Shown piece by piece: positions 21,066 to 32,941 of a DNA stretch of 64,000 nucleotides. Numbering within the stretch: position 1 is the stretch's first letter; every line of letters begins with the position of its first letter. The position numbers and the translations under genes were made by a program. Where the stretch lies: contig OZ023206.1 in assembly GCA_963995525.1 (NCBI GenBank), forward strand, positions 41,656,969 through 41,720,968. The letters run 5' to 3'. This DNA comes from Escarpia spicata. Its lineage: Eukaryota > Annelida > Polychaeta > Sabellida > Siboglinidae. The notes under the pieces were generated by a model, which saw only the letters and a list, made by a program, of their open reading frames with translations, ran no database searches and had not been told where the DNA came from.

Positions 21066-21954
21066 GATGCCTCACTGTGTAGCGTGTTTCCGTTGCTAGG
21101 GACTTTAATTAGGTTTGGCAATTTTTGAGAAAAAAATTGAAATTACTATATTTTTGAGGCACTCCTATCTCAAACACTGTGCAATATTTTTTTTTTTAAT
21201 TCATCCACATGTTTTTTTTCTATACACATTTCAAAAGCGCCACCCTACTTGACCGGGCACCATATGAGTAAGCATTTTACTGTTGGACATATTCTAATCT
21301 GGCATAACTCTACACTGTACACACTTTCTCATCCGGCATATATGAAGACCTAACCCTATTTTCCAGAAAGCCCAGTATGTTTTCTGTAAACATATCACAT
21401 ACAGGCAGTTGTTATGTTGCATTTATATTTATATTGATTTTTTTACTTTTTCCCTATTAGACAACTATAATTATACATGATATATGACCTTAAAGTGTGG
21501 ATTCTTCAAAGGCCAGACGTCTTAATGAGTTCAATTGCACAGTATTACACAACCCAATTAGTAGACATTCAATACACTGTGGCACTTGCCTGATTGAGTA
21601 CTGATCAAGTCAGGTGACTGTATGTCCTGGCAGCCTGGGCCTAGGAGCTGAATGCCAGTAGTCACTCTGCCAAGATGTCATTAGGGTTGCTCCCAACCTC
21701 TTCACATGTGTTTAATTAGCTGAAGTAAACAAAAAAAGATTGTTTAATCACCCTTCTGCAATGTCATTGGTCCATTTATGATATAGATTTCCAAATGGAG
21801 GCTTCACTAATGTGATTCTCTCCCCACCCCCCTTATCACACCCAAGTTCTGTCACTGTGATTTGGACTTTCAGACTCATTAGAAGTCTGTGATTTCAAAT
21901 AACGGTTTGTCCCTTTCAACTGTGATTCTGCCGGGATTATTCTGCATTATTACA

Positions 21955-24111
21955 ATGAAGGAGACTGCAAATTATGAGACTGGTAAACTTAGCAAACATA
22001 GTGATAGGAAGACACCGCCTGTTAGAGGAATGAGGAGAAATCGGTGCGGTTTCCAACAAGGCCACCCACATTTTGAAGCAATGCATGGCGAATCAACAGA
22101 AACACCAGACAGTCATGTATGGATGCCACGACTCGGCATGGCTGACTTTTCAAGAGTCGTACAAGAAACTTCTGGTGGACTGTTAACGGTACCCGATGCT
22201 GACGGCAAGCCTGGCAATAGCAAAATTCTACGACCGCGGCCATACCGATGCCCAGATTTAACAGACAGCTACCTCCAGCCAGACGAAAATCAAGGAGGAA
22301 CCGAGATGCGTCTGCTAAATATGGAAAAGAGTGCTCAGATGTGGAATGAATGTTACACTGAGCACGCCTGCAAGACGACGTGCACTTCTCCACAGTTTCA
22401 AATATACCATGAACAACAGATTGGTCTCTGTTGGAAGCAATCACTCCGATGTACAAATTGTGACTATCATTCGCGCATGTACAAACTGTACACTGAGGTC
22501 AGCACTGGACGTAGTGGTCAGCGAGCTGCTACAACTAATGTCGCACTTCACGTCGGTCTCCAGGATTCGACAATAGGGACCACAAAGATCCGTCACATTC
22601 TAGCTGCAATGGACACACCACCACCTAGTCGCACAGGATTACAGAGAACTGCAAACAAGGTCGCAACTGTCACCGCACAAGCAACCATGGACGACTTACA
22701 CAGGAGAAGACAGAAAACAAAAGAGATCAACACTCTGCGTGGTCTGCCAGAAGATGCTCCGATTAACATAAGCGTCGATGTTCGGTACAACTCCACAAAT
22801 CTCAAAAACACTTACAGCTGTGGTGGGCAGAATGCGTCACAGGCTTTGGGAACTGCAATCAGTTGGCAAACCGGTGAAAAGGAAATCATAGCTTTCTGGA
22901 TGGACAGCAAGCTGTGTAAACTAGGAGCTACACTTCGGAACAAGGGTGTCAATGTCACCTGTCCTGGCCATGCTGGTTGCACGGCCAATGTGCAAGCAAC
23001 AGATCCGCTGTCCGAGTACAGAATTGGGAAACAAATTGGCGACAGTTTAGCACAAGATGACGTTGCAATCAAGTATGTTGCTACAGACGGTGATGCATTA
23101 GCATCGCGAGGTGTACAAGATGCAATGCCAGCAGGTATGGAGACACAGAGGCAATCCGATACGACGCATCTGTCTCAAACGCAATTTCGTCATATCACGA
23201 AAGCATCATTCTCCCCCAGGATGTTTCCAGGAGAAACTGCTGCAAGGCGAGCAGAAAACAGAAAAATGTTTGCGGAAGATGTGAAAACAAGATGCCAGAA
23301 GATCTACACAAGTGTCCACATACTTCACGACAGTGACACGACAGTTATAACTAGACGTATGCCCGACATCATTCAAGCCACACTCGACTGCTATTCTGGC
23401 TCATGCAGAAACTGTCGCAGACATGCAATTGTCTGCCGTGGTGGTCGCAAGAATTGGTGGAATACTTCACAGCATTTGAAGGCCTGCGGCCTCACGCGAC
23501 TAAATATGACAGACAGTGATCGAGCAACACTTCAAGGACTGATTGAAATGCGTCTTGGCAATGCCGCACTTCAAATGACACGACGCAGACTAACAACAAA
23601 TCCAAATGAATCTGCAAACAGAGCTTTTTCCGCATCGTTACCTAAGAATGTTAAATTCAGTCGAAATGCACTGGGACGTGTGTCTTCAGTCATCGATCGT
23701 CTAAACTACGGTGCTGGAGATTCAATGCTACGAAAATTGGAAAATGTACAGTGTCCCATTACAAAGGGTGGAAGAGTTGCTCACGCTGTTAAACGGATCC
23801 AGCAAGATGTAGTTTACCAACGACAATATGCCAGACGGCCATCGGTGCGCCTACACAGACGAGCCACCAAGTCAAAGAGGATGAGAGACTACATTAGGGC
23901 GAAACGACAGAGATGCCAAGCCGACATCTACAGAAAGAGTCAACTTGATCCCAAACCAGCAAGTCATACAGTAACAACAGTAGCAGTGACAGCAACGGCA
24001 GTTACACCAGTGAGAAGGAGGCGCCGACAGCCACCGGGAAATCGTACTGATCACCCATATTCGTTAAGGTCACGAAAATCGGCCGATCACTCTTACGCAA
24101 GCAGAGAGTAG
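21955..24111 (+). CDS. Mutator-like DDE transposase, unit 7
   Basis: Intact 718-residue copy identical to the reference. The convergent spacer after it lacks the extra C, unlike units 6 and 8 on either side. Confidence 0.9.
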   Translation: MKETANYETGKLSKHSDRKTPPVRGMRRNRCGFQQGHPHFEAMHGESTETPDSHVWMPRLGMADFSRVVQETSGGLLTVPDADGKPGNSKILRPRPYRCPDLTDSYLQPDENQGGTEMRLLNMEKSAQMWNECYTEHACKTTCTSPQFQIYHEQQIGLCWKQSLRCTNCDYHSRMYKLYTEVSTGRSGQRAATTNVALHVGLQDSTIGTTKIRHILAAMDTPPPSRTGLQRTANKVATVTAQATMDDLHRRRQKTKEINTLRGLPEDAPINISVDVRYNSTNLKNTYSCGGQNASQALGTAISWQTGEKEIIAFWMDSKLCKLGATLRNKGVNVTCPGHAGCTANVQATDPLSEYRIGKQIGDSLAQDDVAIKYVATDGDALASRGVQDAMPAGMETQRQSDTTHLSQTQFRHITKASFSPRMFPGETAARRAENRKMFAEDVKTRCQKIYTSVHILHDSDTTVITRRMPDIIQATLDCYSGSCRNCRRHAIVCRGGRKNWWNTSQHLKACGLTRLNMTDSDRATLQGLIEMRLGNAALQMTRRRLTTNPNESANRAFSASLPKNVKFSRNALGRVSSVIDRLNYGAGDSMLRKLENVQCPITKGGRVAHAVKRIQQDVVYQRQYARRPSVRLHRRATKSKRMRDYIRAKRQRCQADIYRKSQLDPKPASHTVTTVAVTATAVTPVRRRRRQPPGNRTDHPYSLRSRKSADHSYASRE

Positions 24112-24420
24112 ACAGACACACAGACACGCATACACATGAGCACAATGTGCATACACAACATTATAACAATACGACATTCTGTATTTCTGCAGCGTCTACT
24201 TGGGCTGCAAACTGACCATCATCCATGCAAACACAATGTGAAGACCTAGACCATCCGACACACACGACACCATCTGCCTGCCGACATTCATGCAAACACA
24301 ATCAGACTACGAGCACCACGAACATCTTGAGTACCACGATCAATCGACACGATGCAATGCTACATCAGTGACAGCAGGGGCTGACTGATGTCGACATATA
24401 TCAGTGACCAGTTGTAACGA

Positions 24421-24870
24421 TCACACATCGGAAAAGTTCATCGTACACGAACTCCCGACAAAATGTAAGTGCTCACCACTTTTTAATGGATTTAATTTTA
24501 AATCTAACATGCATGCAGGGTAAATGCCATGACCACGACATTCGCCTGATTTCACGCAAGAAATCCTTTCATTGTTGACACCGTGTGGTTCCAGGCTGAC
24601 ATGTGTGGCTGTCACACAGAGACTATTGTGGCAGAGATGTGAAGCATCCAGATTCGCTCTTATAAATGTTCTCCTGTGGTGCAGCATATAGCTTAACCGG
24701 TGTGCCGTTATGGTACGTCTATTGCCACATCTAAACTTGCAGCTAACTGCTCCGTATTTCACCCCTGTGCCTTTTGTGCAGCCTGTCCACAATATACATT
24801 GATTGTTTGTTGAAATAGACACATTTTCATTAATTTTGTCTGCATATTTTTCGTAAAACCTGTCGTCCAT
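24421..24870 (-). CDS. His-Me finger endonuclease, unit 7, promoter side interrupted
   Basis: The coding region is intact and identical to unit 1, but the 455-bp insertion begins 46 bp upstream of its ATG. If the nuclease promoter lies further out in the divergent spacer, this copy may be silenced, or driven by sequence in the insert. Confidence 0.87.
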   Translation of the reverse strand: MDDRFYEKYADKINENVSISTNNQCILWTGCTKGTGVKYGAVSCKFRCGNRRTITAHRLSYMLHHRRTFIRANLDASHLCHNSLCVTATHVSLEPHGVNNERISCVKSGECRGHGIYPACMLDLKLNPLKSGEHLHFVGSSCTMNFSDV

Positions 24871-24915
24871 GATGCCTCACTGTGTAGCGTGTTTCCGTTG
24901 CTAGGGACTTTAATT

Positions 24916-25370
24916 GGGGTCAGCACACTGTCAGTTTTCCCATTGGCGACCATGTTAACGTTTTGTGTGATTATAAGAAAACGTGACCTATAAAGTTTCT
25001 TAAACTTCTCACCTGCTGTTATTATCATCTCATTGACATGCTGGTCGAGTTTAGTCAAAATCTCATATCTCTAGCTCTTGCAAAATGCCTGTATGTATGA
25101 CACCCGTCAATATTTACAACTGGATGCAGGCAGTAATCCGGCTACAGTGTCAACTAGCCAAATTGCTGCCAGATACCCTTCCGCTTAGTAAAATCAGCTA
25201 AAAAGACACCATTTCACTGTCAACAGCTTCAACAATCACATCTAGAAATCTGACTACTCAAGTGCACTTATGTCAGAGCAAGTGAATATTAGAAAAAGTC
25301 ATTTCTCAAAAATATACTGCACTTTGTTTCGTCTGTAATCAAGCAGGAAGTCCAACAGTGTGCTGACCCC
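24916..25370. mobile_element. Non-autonomous DNA transposon (MITE-like) inserted in unit 7
   Basis: This 455-bp segment is absent from every other unit. It begins GGGGTCAGCACACTGT and ends with the exact reverse complement, giving a 16-bp perfect terminal inverted repeat. Flanks are AATT (24912-24915) and AAAT (25371-25374) where other units have a single AATT, so the net gain of 459 bp fits a 455-bp element plus a 4-bp target duplication with one mismatch. It contains no ORF of transposase size, so it must have been moved in trans. The family is unclear: a 4-bp duplication with G-rich ends would be compatible with Sola-type elements among others, but I cannot assign it. It is unrelated to the array genes. 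Confidence 0.88.
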
Positions 25371-26218
25371 AAATAGGTTTGGCAATTTTTGAGAAAAAAA
25401 TTGAAATTACTATATTTTTGAGGCACTCCTATCTCAAACACTGTGCAATATTTTTTTTTTTAATTCATCCACATGTTTTTTTTCTATACACATTTCAAAA
25501 GCGCCACCCTACTTGACCGGGCACCATATGAGTAAGCATTTTACTGTTGGACATATTCTAATCTGGCATAACTCTACACTGTACACACTTTCTCATCCGG
25601 CATATATGAAGACCTAACCCTATTTTCCAGAAAGCCCAGTATGTTTTCTGTAAACATATCACATACAGGCAGTTGTTATGTTGCATTTATATTTATATTG
25701 ATTTTTTTACTTTTTCCCTATTAGACAACTATAATTATACATGATATATGACCTTAAAGTGTGGATTCTTCAAAGGCCAGACGTCTTAATGAGTTCAATT
25801 GCACAGTATTACACAACCCAATTAGTAGACATTCAATACACTGTGGCACTTGCCTGATTGAGTACTGATCAAGTCAGGTGACTGTATGTCCTGGCAGCCT
25901 GGGCCTAGGAGCTGAATGCCAGTAGTCACTCTGCCAAGATGTCATTAGGGTTGCTCCCAACCTCTTCACATGTGTTTAATTAGCTGAAGTAAACAAAAAA
26001 AGATTGTTTAATCACCCTTCTGCAATGTCATTGGTCCATTTATGATATAGATTTCCAAATGGAGGCTTCACTAATGTGATTCTCTCCCCACCCCCCTTAT
26101 CACACCCAAGTTCTGTCACTGTGATTTGGACTTTCAGACTCATTAGAAGTCTGTGATTTCAAATAACGGTTTGTCCCTTTCAACTGTGATTCTGCCGGGA
26201 TTATTCTGCATTATTACA

Positions 26219-28375
26219 ATGAAGGAGACTGCAAATTATGAGACTGGTAAACTTAGCAAACATAGTGATAGGAAGACACCGCCTGTTAGAGGAATGAGGA
26301 GAAATCGGTGCGGTTTCCAACAAGGCCACCCACATTTTGAAGCAATGCATGGCGAATCAACAGAAACACCAGACAGTCATGTATGGATGCCACGACTCGG
26401 CATGGCTGACTTTTCAAGAGTCGTACAAGAAACTTCTGGTGGACTGTTAACGGTACCCGATGCTGACGGCAAGCCTGGCAATAGCAAAATTCTACGACCG
26501 CGGCCATACCGATGCCCAGATTTAACAGACAGCTACCTCCAGCCAGACGAAAATCAAGGAGGAACCGAGATGCGTCTGCTAAATATGGAAAAGAGTGCTC
26601 AGATGTGGAATGAATGTTACACTGAGCACGCCTGCAAGACGACGTGCACTTCTCCACAGTTTCAAATATACCATGAACAACAGATTGGTCTCTGTTGGAA
26701 GCAATCACTCCGATGTACAAATTGTGACTATCATTCGCGCATGTACAAACTGTACACTGAGGTCAGCACTGGACGTAGTGGTCAGCGAGCTGCTACAACT
26801 AATGTCGCACTTCACGTCGGTCTCCAGGATTCGACAATAGGGACCACAAAGATCCGTCACATTCTAGCTGCAATGGACACACCACCACCTAGTCGCACAG
26901 GATTACAGAGAACTGCAAACAAGGTCGCAACTGTCACCGCACAAGCAACCATGGACGACTTACACAGGAGAAGACAGAAAACAAAAGAGATCAACACTCT
27001 GCGTGGTCTGCCAGAAGATGCTCCGATTAACATAAGCGTCGATGTTCGGTACAACTCCACAAATCTCAAAAACACTTACAGCTGTGGTGGGCAGAATGCG
27101 TCACAGGCTTTGGGAACTGCAATCAGTTGGCAAACCGGTGAAAAGGAAATCATAGCTTTCTGGATGGACAGCAAGCTGTGTAAACTAGGAGCTACACTTC
27201 GGAACAAGGGTGTCAATGTCACCTGTCCTGGCCATGCTGGTTGCACGGCCAATGTGCAAGCAACAGATCCGCTGTCCGAGTACAGAATTGGGAAACAAAT
27301 TGGCGACAGTTTAGCACAAGATGACGTTGCAATCAAGTATGTTGCTACAGACGGTGATGCATTAGCATCGCGAGGTGTACAAGATGCAATGCCAGCAGGT
27401 ATGGAGACACAGAGGCAATCCGATACGACGCATCTGTCTCAAACGCAATTTCGTCATATCACGAAAGCATCATTCTCCCCCAGGATGTTTCCAGGAGAAA
27501 CTGCTGCAAGGCGAGCAGAAAACAGAAAAATGTTTGCGGAAGATGTGAAAACAAGATGCCAGAAGATCTACACAAGTGTCCACATACTTCACGACAGTGA
27601 CACGACAGTTATAACTAGACGTATGCCCGACATCATTCAAGCCACACTCGACTGCTATTCTGGCTCATGCAGAAACTGTCGCAGACATGCAATTGTCTGC
27701 CGTGGTGGTCGCAAGAATTGGTGGAATACTTCACAGCATTTGAAGGCCTGCGGCCTCACGCGACTAAATATGACAGACAGTGATCGAGCAACACTTCAAG
27801 GACTGATTGAAATGCGTCTTGGCAATGCCGCACTTCAAATGACACGACGCAGACTAACAACAAATCCAAATGAATCTGCAAACAGAGCTTTTTCCGCATC
27901 GTTACCTAAGAATGTTAAATTCAGTCGAAATGCACTGGGACGTGTGTCTTCAGTCATCGATCGTCTAAACTACGGTGCTGGAGATTCAATGCTACGAAAA
28001 TTGGAAAATGTACAGTGTCCCATTACAAAGGGTGGAAGAGTTGCTCACGCTGTTAAACGGATCCAGCAAGATGTAGTTTACCAACGACAATATGCCAGAC
28101 GGCCATCGGTGCGCCTACACAGACGAGCCACCAAGTCAAAGAGGATGAGAGACTACATTAGGGCGAAACGACAGAGATGCCAAGCCGACATCTACAGAAA
28201 GAGTCAACTTGATCCCAAACCAGCAAATCATACAGTAACAACAGTAGCAGTGACAGCAACGGCAGTTACACCAGTGAGAAGGAGGCGCCGACAGCCACCG
28301 GGAAATCGTACTGATCACCCATATTCGTTAAGGTCACGAAAATCGGCCGATCACTCTTACGCAAGCAGAGAGTAG
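26219..28375 (+). CDS. Mutator-like DDE transposase, unit 8
   Basis: Intact 718-residue copy. One substitution, G to A at 28227, changes Ser670 to Asn in the Thr/Val/Ala-rich linker before the Arg tract, outside the catalytic core. It is the first of five consecutive units carrying the extra spacer C (28616). Confidence 0.9.
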   Translation: MKETANYETGKLSKHSDRKTPPVRGMRRNRCGFQQGHPHFEAMHGESTETPDSHVWMPRLGMADFSRVVQETSGGLLTVPDADGKPGNSKILRPRPYRCPDLTDSYLQPDENQGGTEMRLLNMEKSAQMWNECYTEHACKTTCTSPQFQIYHEQQIGLCWKQSLRCTNCDYHSRMYKLYTEVSTGRSGQRAATTNVALHVGLQDSTIGTTKIRHILAAMDTPPPSRTGLQRTANKVATVTAQATMDDLHRRRQKTKEINTLRGLPEDAPINISVDVRYNSTNLKNTYSCGGQNASQALGTAISWQTGEKEIIAFWMDSKLCKLGATLRNKGVNVTCPGHAGCTANVQATDPLSEYRIGKQIGDSLAQDDVAIKYVATDGDALASRGVQDAMPAGMETQRQSDTTHLSQTQFRHITKASFSPRMFPGETAARRAENRKMFAEDVKTRCQKIYTSVHILHDSDTTVITRRMPDIIQATLDCYSGSCRNCRRHAIVCRGGRKNWWNTSQHLKACGLTRLNMTDSDRATLQGLIEMRLGNAALQMTRRRLTTNPNESANRAFSASLPKNVKFSRNALGRVSSVIDRLNYGAGDSMLRKLENVQCPITKGGRVAHAVKRIQQDVVYQRQYARRPSVRLHRRATKSKRMRDYIRAKRQRCQADIYRKSQLDPKPANHTVTTVAVTATAVTPVRRRRRQPPGNRTDHPYSLRSRKSADHSYASRE

Positions 28376-28685
28376 ACAGACACACAGACACGCATACACA
28401 TGAGCACAATGTGCATACACAACATTATAACAATACGACATTCTGTATTTCTGCAGCGTCTACTTGGGCTGCAAACTGACCATCATCCATGCAAACACAA
28501 TGTGAAGACCTAGACCATCCGACACACACGACACCATCTGCCTGCCGACATTCATGCAAACACAATCAGACTACGAGCACCACGAACATCTTGAGTACCA
28601 CGATCAATCGACACGCATGCAATGCTACATCAGTGACAGCAGGGGCTGACTGATGTCGACATATATCAGTGACCAGTTGTAACGA

Positions 28686-29135
28686 TCACACATCGGAAAA
28701 GTTCATCGTACACGAACTCCCGACAAAATGTAAGTGCTCACCACTTTTTAATGGATTTAATTTTAAATCTAACATGCATGCAGGGTAAATGCCATGACCA
28801 CGACATTCGCCTGATTTCACGCAAGAAATCCTTTCATTGTTGACACCGTGTGGTTCCAGGCTGACATGTGTGGCTGTCACACAGAGACTATTGTGGCAGA
28901 GATGTGAAGCATCCAGATTCGCTCTTATAAATGTTCTCCTGTGGTGCAGCATATAGCTTAACCGGTGTGCCGTTATGGTACGTCTATTGCCACATCTAAA
29001 CTTGCAGCTAACTGCTCCGTATTTCACCCCTGTGCCTTTTGTGCAGCCTGTCCACAATATACATTGATTGTTTGTTGAAATAGACACATTTTCATTAATT
29101 TTGTCTGCATATTTTTCGTAAAACCTGTCGTCCAT
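28686..29135 (-). CDS. His-Me finger endonuclease, unit 8
   Basis: Intact 149-residue copy identical to unit 1. The divergent spacer beyond it is free of the insertion found one unit earlier. Confidence 0.88.
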   Translation of the reverse strand: MDDRFYEKYADKINENVSISTNNQCILWTGCTKGTGVKYGAVSCKFRCGNRRTITAHRLSYMLHHRRTFIRANLDASHLCHNSLCVTATHVSLEPHGVNNERISCVKSGECRGHGIYPACMLDLKLNPLKSGEHLHFVGSSCTMNFSDV

Positions 29136-30024
29136 GATGCCTCACTGTGTAGCGTGTTTCCGTTGCTAGGGACTTTAATTAGGTTTGGCAATTTTTGAGA
29201 AAAAAATTGAAATTACTATATTTTTGAGGCACTCCTATCTCAAACACTGTGCAATATTTTTTTTTTTAATTCATCCACATGTTTTTTTTCTATACACATT
29301 TCAAAAGCGCCACCCTACTTGACCGGGCACCATATGAGTAAGCATTTTACTGTTGGACATATTCTAATCTGGCATAACTCTACACTGTACACACTTTCTC
29401 ATCCGGCATATATGAAGACCTAACCCTATTTTCCAGAAAGCCCAGTATGTTTTCTGTAAACATATCACATACAGGCAGTTGTTATGTTGCATTTATATTT
29501 ATATTGATTTTTTTACTTTTTCCCTATTAGACAACTATAATTATACATGATATATGACCTTAAAGTGTGGATTCTTCAAAGGCCAGACGTCTTAATGAGT
29601 TCAATTGCACAGTATTACACAACCCAATTAGTAGACATTCAATACACTGTGGCACTTGCCTGATTGAGTACTGATCAAGTCAGGTGACTGTATGTCCTGG
29701 CAGCCTGGGCCTAGGAGCTGAATGCCAGTAGTCACTCTGCCAAGATGTCATTAGGGTTGCTCCCAACCTCTTCACATGTGTTTAATTAGCTGAAGTAAAC
29801 AAAAAAAGATTGTTTAATCACCCTTCTGCAATGTCATTGGTCCATTTATGATATAGATTTCCAAATGGAGGCTTCACTAATGTGATTCTCTCCCCACCCC
29901 CCTTATCACACCCAAGTTCTGTCACTGTGATTTGGACTTTCAGACTCATTAGAAGTCTGTGATTTCAAATAACGGTTTGTCCCTTTCAACTGTGATTCTG
30001 CCGGGATTATTCTGCATTATTACA

Positions 30025-32181
30025 ATGAAGGAGACTGCAAATTATGAGACTGGTAAACTTAGCAAACATAGTGATAGGAAGACACCGCCTGTTAGAGGAA
30101 TGAGGAGAAATCGGTGCGGTTTCCAACAAGGCCACCCACATTTTGAAGCAATGCATGGCGAATCAACAGAAACACCAGACAGTCATGTATGGATGCCACG
30201 ACTCGGCATGGCTGACTTTTCAAGAGTCGTACAAGAAACTTCTGGTGGACTGTTAACGGTACCCGATGCTGACGGCAAGCCTGGCAATAGCAAAATTCTA
30301 CGACCGCGGCCATACCGATGCCCAGATTTAACAGACAGCTACCTCCAGCCAGACGAAAATCAAGGAGGAACCGAGATGCGTCTGCTAAATATGGAAAAGA
30401 GTGCTCAGATGTGGAATGAATGTTACACTGAGCACGCCTGCAAGACGACGTGCACTTCTCCACAGTTTCAAATATACCATGAACAACAGATTGGTCTCTG
30501 TTGGAAGCAATCACTCCGATGTACAAATTGTGACTATCATTCGCGCATGTACAAACTGTACACTGAGGTCAGCACTGGACGTAGTGGTCAGCGAGCTGCT
30601 ACAACTAATGTCGCACTTCACGTCGGTCTCCAGGATTCGACAATAGGGACCACAAAGATCCGTCACATTCTAGCTGCAATGGACACACCACCACCTAGTC
30701 GCACAGGATTACAGAGAACTGCAAACAAGGTCGCAACTGTCACCGCACAAGCAACCATGGACGACTTACACAGGAGAAGACAGAAAACAAAAGAGATCAA
30801 CACTCTGCGTGGTCTGCCAGAAGATGCTCCGATTAACATAAGCGTCGATGTTCGGTACAACTCCACAAATCTCAAAAACACTTACAGCTGTGGTGGGCAG
30901 AATGCGTCACAGGCTTTGGGAACTGCAATCAGTTGGCAAACCGGTGAAAAGGAAATCATAGCTTTCTGGATGGACAGCAAGCTGTGTAAACTAGGAGCTA
31001 CACTTCGGAACAAGGGTGTCAATGTCACCTGTCCTGGCCATGCTGGTTGCACGGCCAATGTGCAAGCAACAGATCCGCTGTCCGAGTACAGAATTGGGAA
31101 ACAAATTGGCGACAGTTTAGCACAAGATGACGTTGCAATCAAGTATGTTGCTACAGACGGTGATGCATTAGCATCGCGAGGTGTACAAGATGCAATGCCA
31201 GCAGGTATGGAGACACAGAGGCAATCCGATACGACGCATCTGTCTCAAACGCAATTTCGTCATATCACGAAAGCATCATTCTCCCCCAGGATGTTTCCAG
31301 GAGAAACTGCTGCAAGGCGAGCAGAAAACAGAAAAATGTTTGCGGAAGATGTGAAAACAAGATGCCAGAAGATCTACACAAGTGTCCACATACTTCACGA
31401 CAGTGACACGACAGTTATAACTAGACGTATGCCCGACATCATTCAAGCCACACTCGACTGCTATTCTGGCTCATGCAGAAACTGTCGCAGACATGCAATT
31501 GTCTGCCGTGGTGGTCGCAAGAATTGGTGGAATACTTCACAGCATTTGAAGGCCTGCGGCCTCACGCGACTAAATATGACAGACAGTGATCGAGCAACAC
31601 TTCAAGGACTGATTGAAATGCGTCTTGGCAATGCCGCACTTCAAATGACACGACGCAGACTAACAACAAATCCAAATGAATCTGCAAACAGAGCTTTTTC
31701 CGCATCGTTACCTAAGAATGTTAAATTCAGTCGAAATGCACTGGGACGTGTGTCTTCAGTCATCGATCGTCTAAACTACGGTGCTGGAGATTCAATGCTA
31801 CGAAAATTGGAAAATGTACAGTGTCCCATTACAAAGGGTGGAAGAGTTGCTCACGCTGTTAAACGGATCCAGCAAGATGTAGTTTACCAACGACAATATG
31901 CCAGACGGCCATCGGTGCGCCTACACAGACGAGCCACCAAGTCAAAGAGGATGAGAGACTACATTAGGGCGAAACGACAGAGATGCCAAGCCGACATCTA
32001 CAGAAAGAGTCAACTTGATCCCAAACCAGCAAGTCATACAGTAACAACAGTAGCAGTGACAGCAACGGCAGTTACACCAGTGAGAAGGAGGCGCCGACAG
32101 CCACCGGGAAATCGTACTGATCACCCATATTCGTTAAGGTCACGAAAATCGGCCGATCACTCTTACGCAAGCAGAGAGTAG
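30025..32181 (+). CDS. Mutator-like DDE transposase, unit 9
   Basis: Intact 718-residue copy identical to the reference protein. The extra spacer C is at 32422. Confidence 0.9.
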   Translation: MKETANYETGKLSKHSDRKTPPVRGMRRNRCGFQQGHPHFEAMHGESTETPDSHVWMPRLGMADFSRVVQETSGGLLTVPDADGKPGNSKILRPRPYRCPDLTDSYLQPDENQGGTEMRLLNMEKSAQMWNECYTEHACKTTCTSPQFQIYHEQQIGLCWKQSLRCTNCDYHSRMYKLYTEVSTGRSGQRAATTNVALHVGLQDSTIGTTKIRHILAAMDTPPPSRTGLQRTANKVATVTAQATMDDLHRRRQKTKEINTLRGLPEDAPINISVDVRYNSTNLKNTYSCGGQNASQALGTAISWQTGEKEIIAFWMDSKLCKLGATLRNKGVNVTCPGHAGCTANVQATDPLSEYRIGKQIGDSLAQDDVAIKYVATDGDALASRGVQDAMPAGMETQRQSDTTHLSQTQFRHITKASFSPRMFPGETAARRAENRKMFAEDVKTRCQKIYTSVHILHDSDTTVITRRMPDIIQATLDCYSGSCRNCRRHAIVCRGGRKNWWNTSQHLKACGLTRLNMTDSDRATLQGLIEMRLGNAALQMTRRRLTTNPNESANRAFSASLPKNVKFSRNALGRVSSVIDRLNYGAGDSMLRKLENVQCPITKGGRVAHAVKRIQQDVVYQRQYARRPSVRLHRRATKSKRMRDYIRAKRQRCQADIYRKSQLDPKPASHTVTTVAVTATAVTPVRRRRRQPPGNRTDHPYSLRSRKSADHSYASRE

Positions 32182-32491
32182 ACAGACACACAGACACGCA
32201 TACACATGAGCACAATGTGCATACACAACATTATAACAATACGACATTCTGTATTTCTGCAGCGTCTACTTGGGCTGCAAACTGACCATCATCCATGCAA
32301 ACACAATGTGAAGACCTAGACCATCCGACACACACGACACCATCTGCCTGCCGACATTCATGCAAACACAATCAGACTACGAGCACCACGAACATCTTGA
32401 GTACCACGATCAATCGACACGCATGCAATGCTACATCAGTGACAGCAGGGGCTGACTGATGTCGACATATATCAGTGACCAGTTGTAACGA

Positions 32492-32941
32492 TCACACATC
32501 GGAAAAGTTCATCGTACACGAACTCCCGACAAAATGTAAGTGCTCACCACTTTTTAATGGATTTAATTTTAAATCTAACATGCATGCAGGGTAAATGCCA
32601 TGACCACGACATTCGCCTGATTTCACGCAAGAAATCCTTTCATTGTTGACACCGTGTGGTTCCAGGCTGACATGTGTGGCTGTCACACAGAGACTATTGT
32701 GGCAGAGATGTGAAGCATCCAGATTCGCTCTTATAAATGTTCTCCTGTGGTGCAGCATATAGCTTAACCGGTGTGCCGTTATGGTACGTCTATTGCCACA
32801 TCTAAACTTGCAGCTAACTGCTCCGTATTTCACCCCTGTGCCTTTTGTGCAGCCTGTCCACAATATACATTGATTGTTTGTTGAAATAGACACATTTTCA
32901 TTAATTTTGTCTGCATATTTTTCGTAAAACCTGTCGTCCAT
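32492..32941 (-). CDS. His-Me finger endonuclease, unit 9
   Basis: Intact 149-residue copy identical to unit 1, with no unit-specific change seen. Confidence 0.88.
   Translation of the reverse strand: MDDRFYEKYADKINENVSISTNNQCILWTGCTKGTGVKYGAVSCKFRCGNRRTITAHRLSYMLHHRRTFIRANLDASHLCHNSLCVTATHVSLEPHGVNNERISCVKSGECRGHGIYPACMLDLKLNPLKSGEHLHFVGSSCTMNFSDV

Noticed and set aside
24759..25058. A 99-residue minus-strand frame in unit 7
   Set aside because: It is a chance fusion of an alternative frame of the nuclease 5' end, the promoter side and part of the inserted element. No motifs, and not present in any other unit.
24916..25370. Relationship of the insertion to the array element, from GGGG-type ends versus GGGGCTGAC in the hairpin and a shared tatatttttgag
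   Set aside because: The similarity is a few bases in low-complexity context and does not extend. The insertion shares no coding sequence with the unit.
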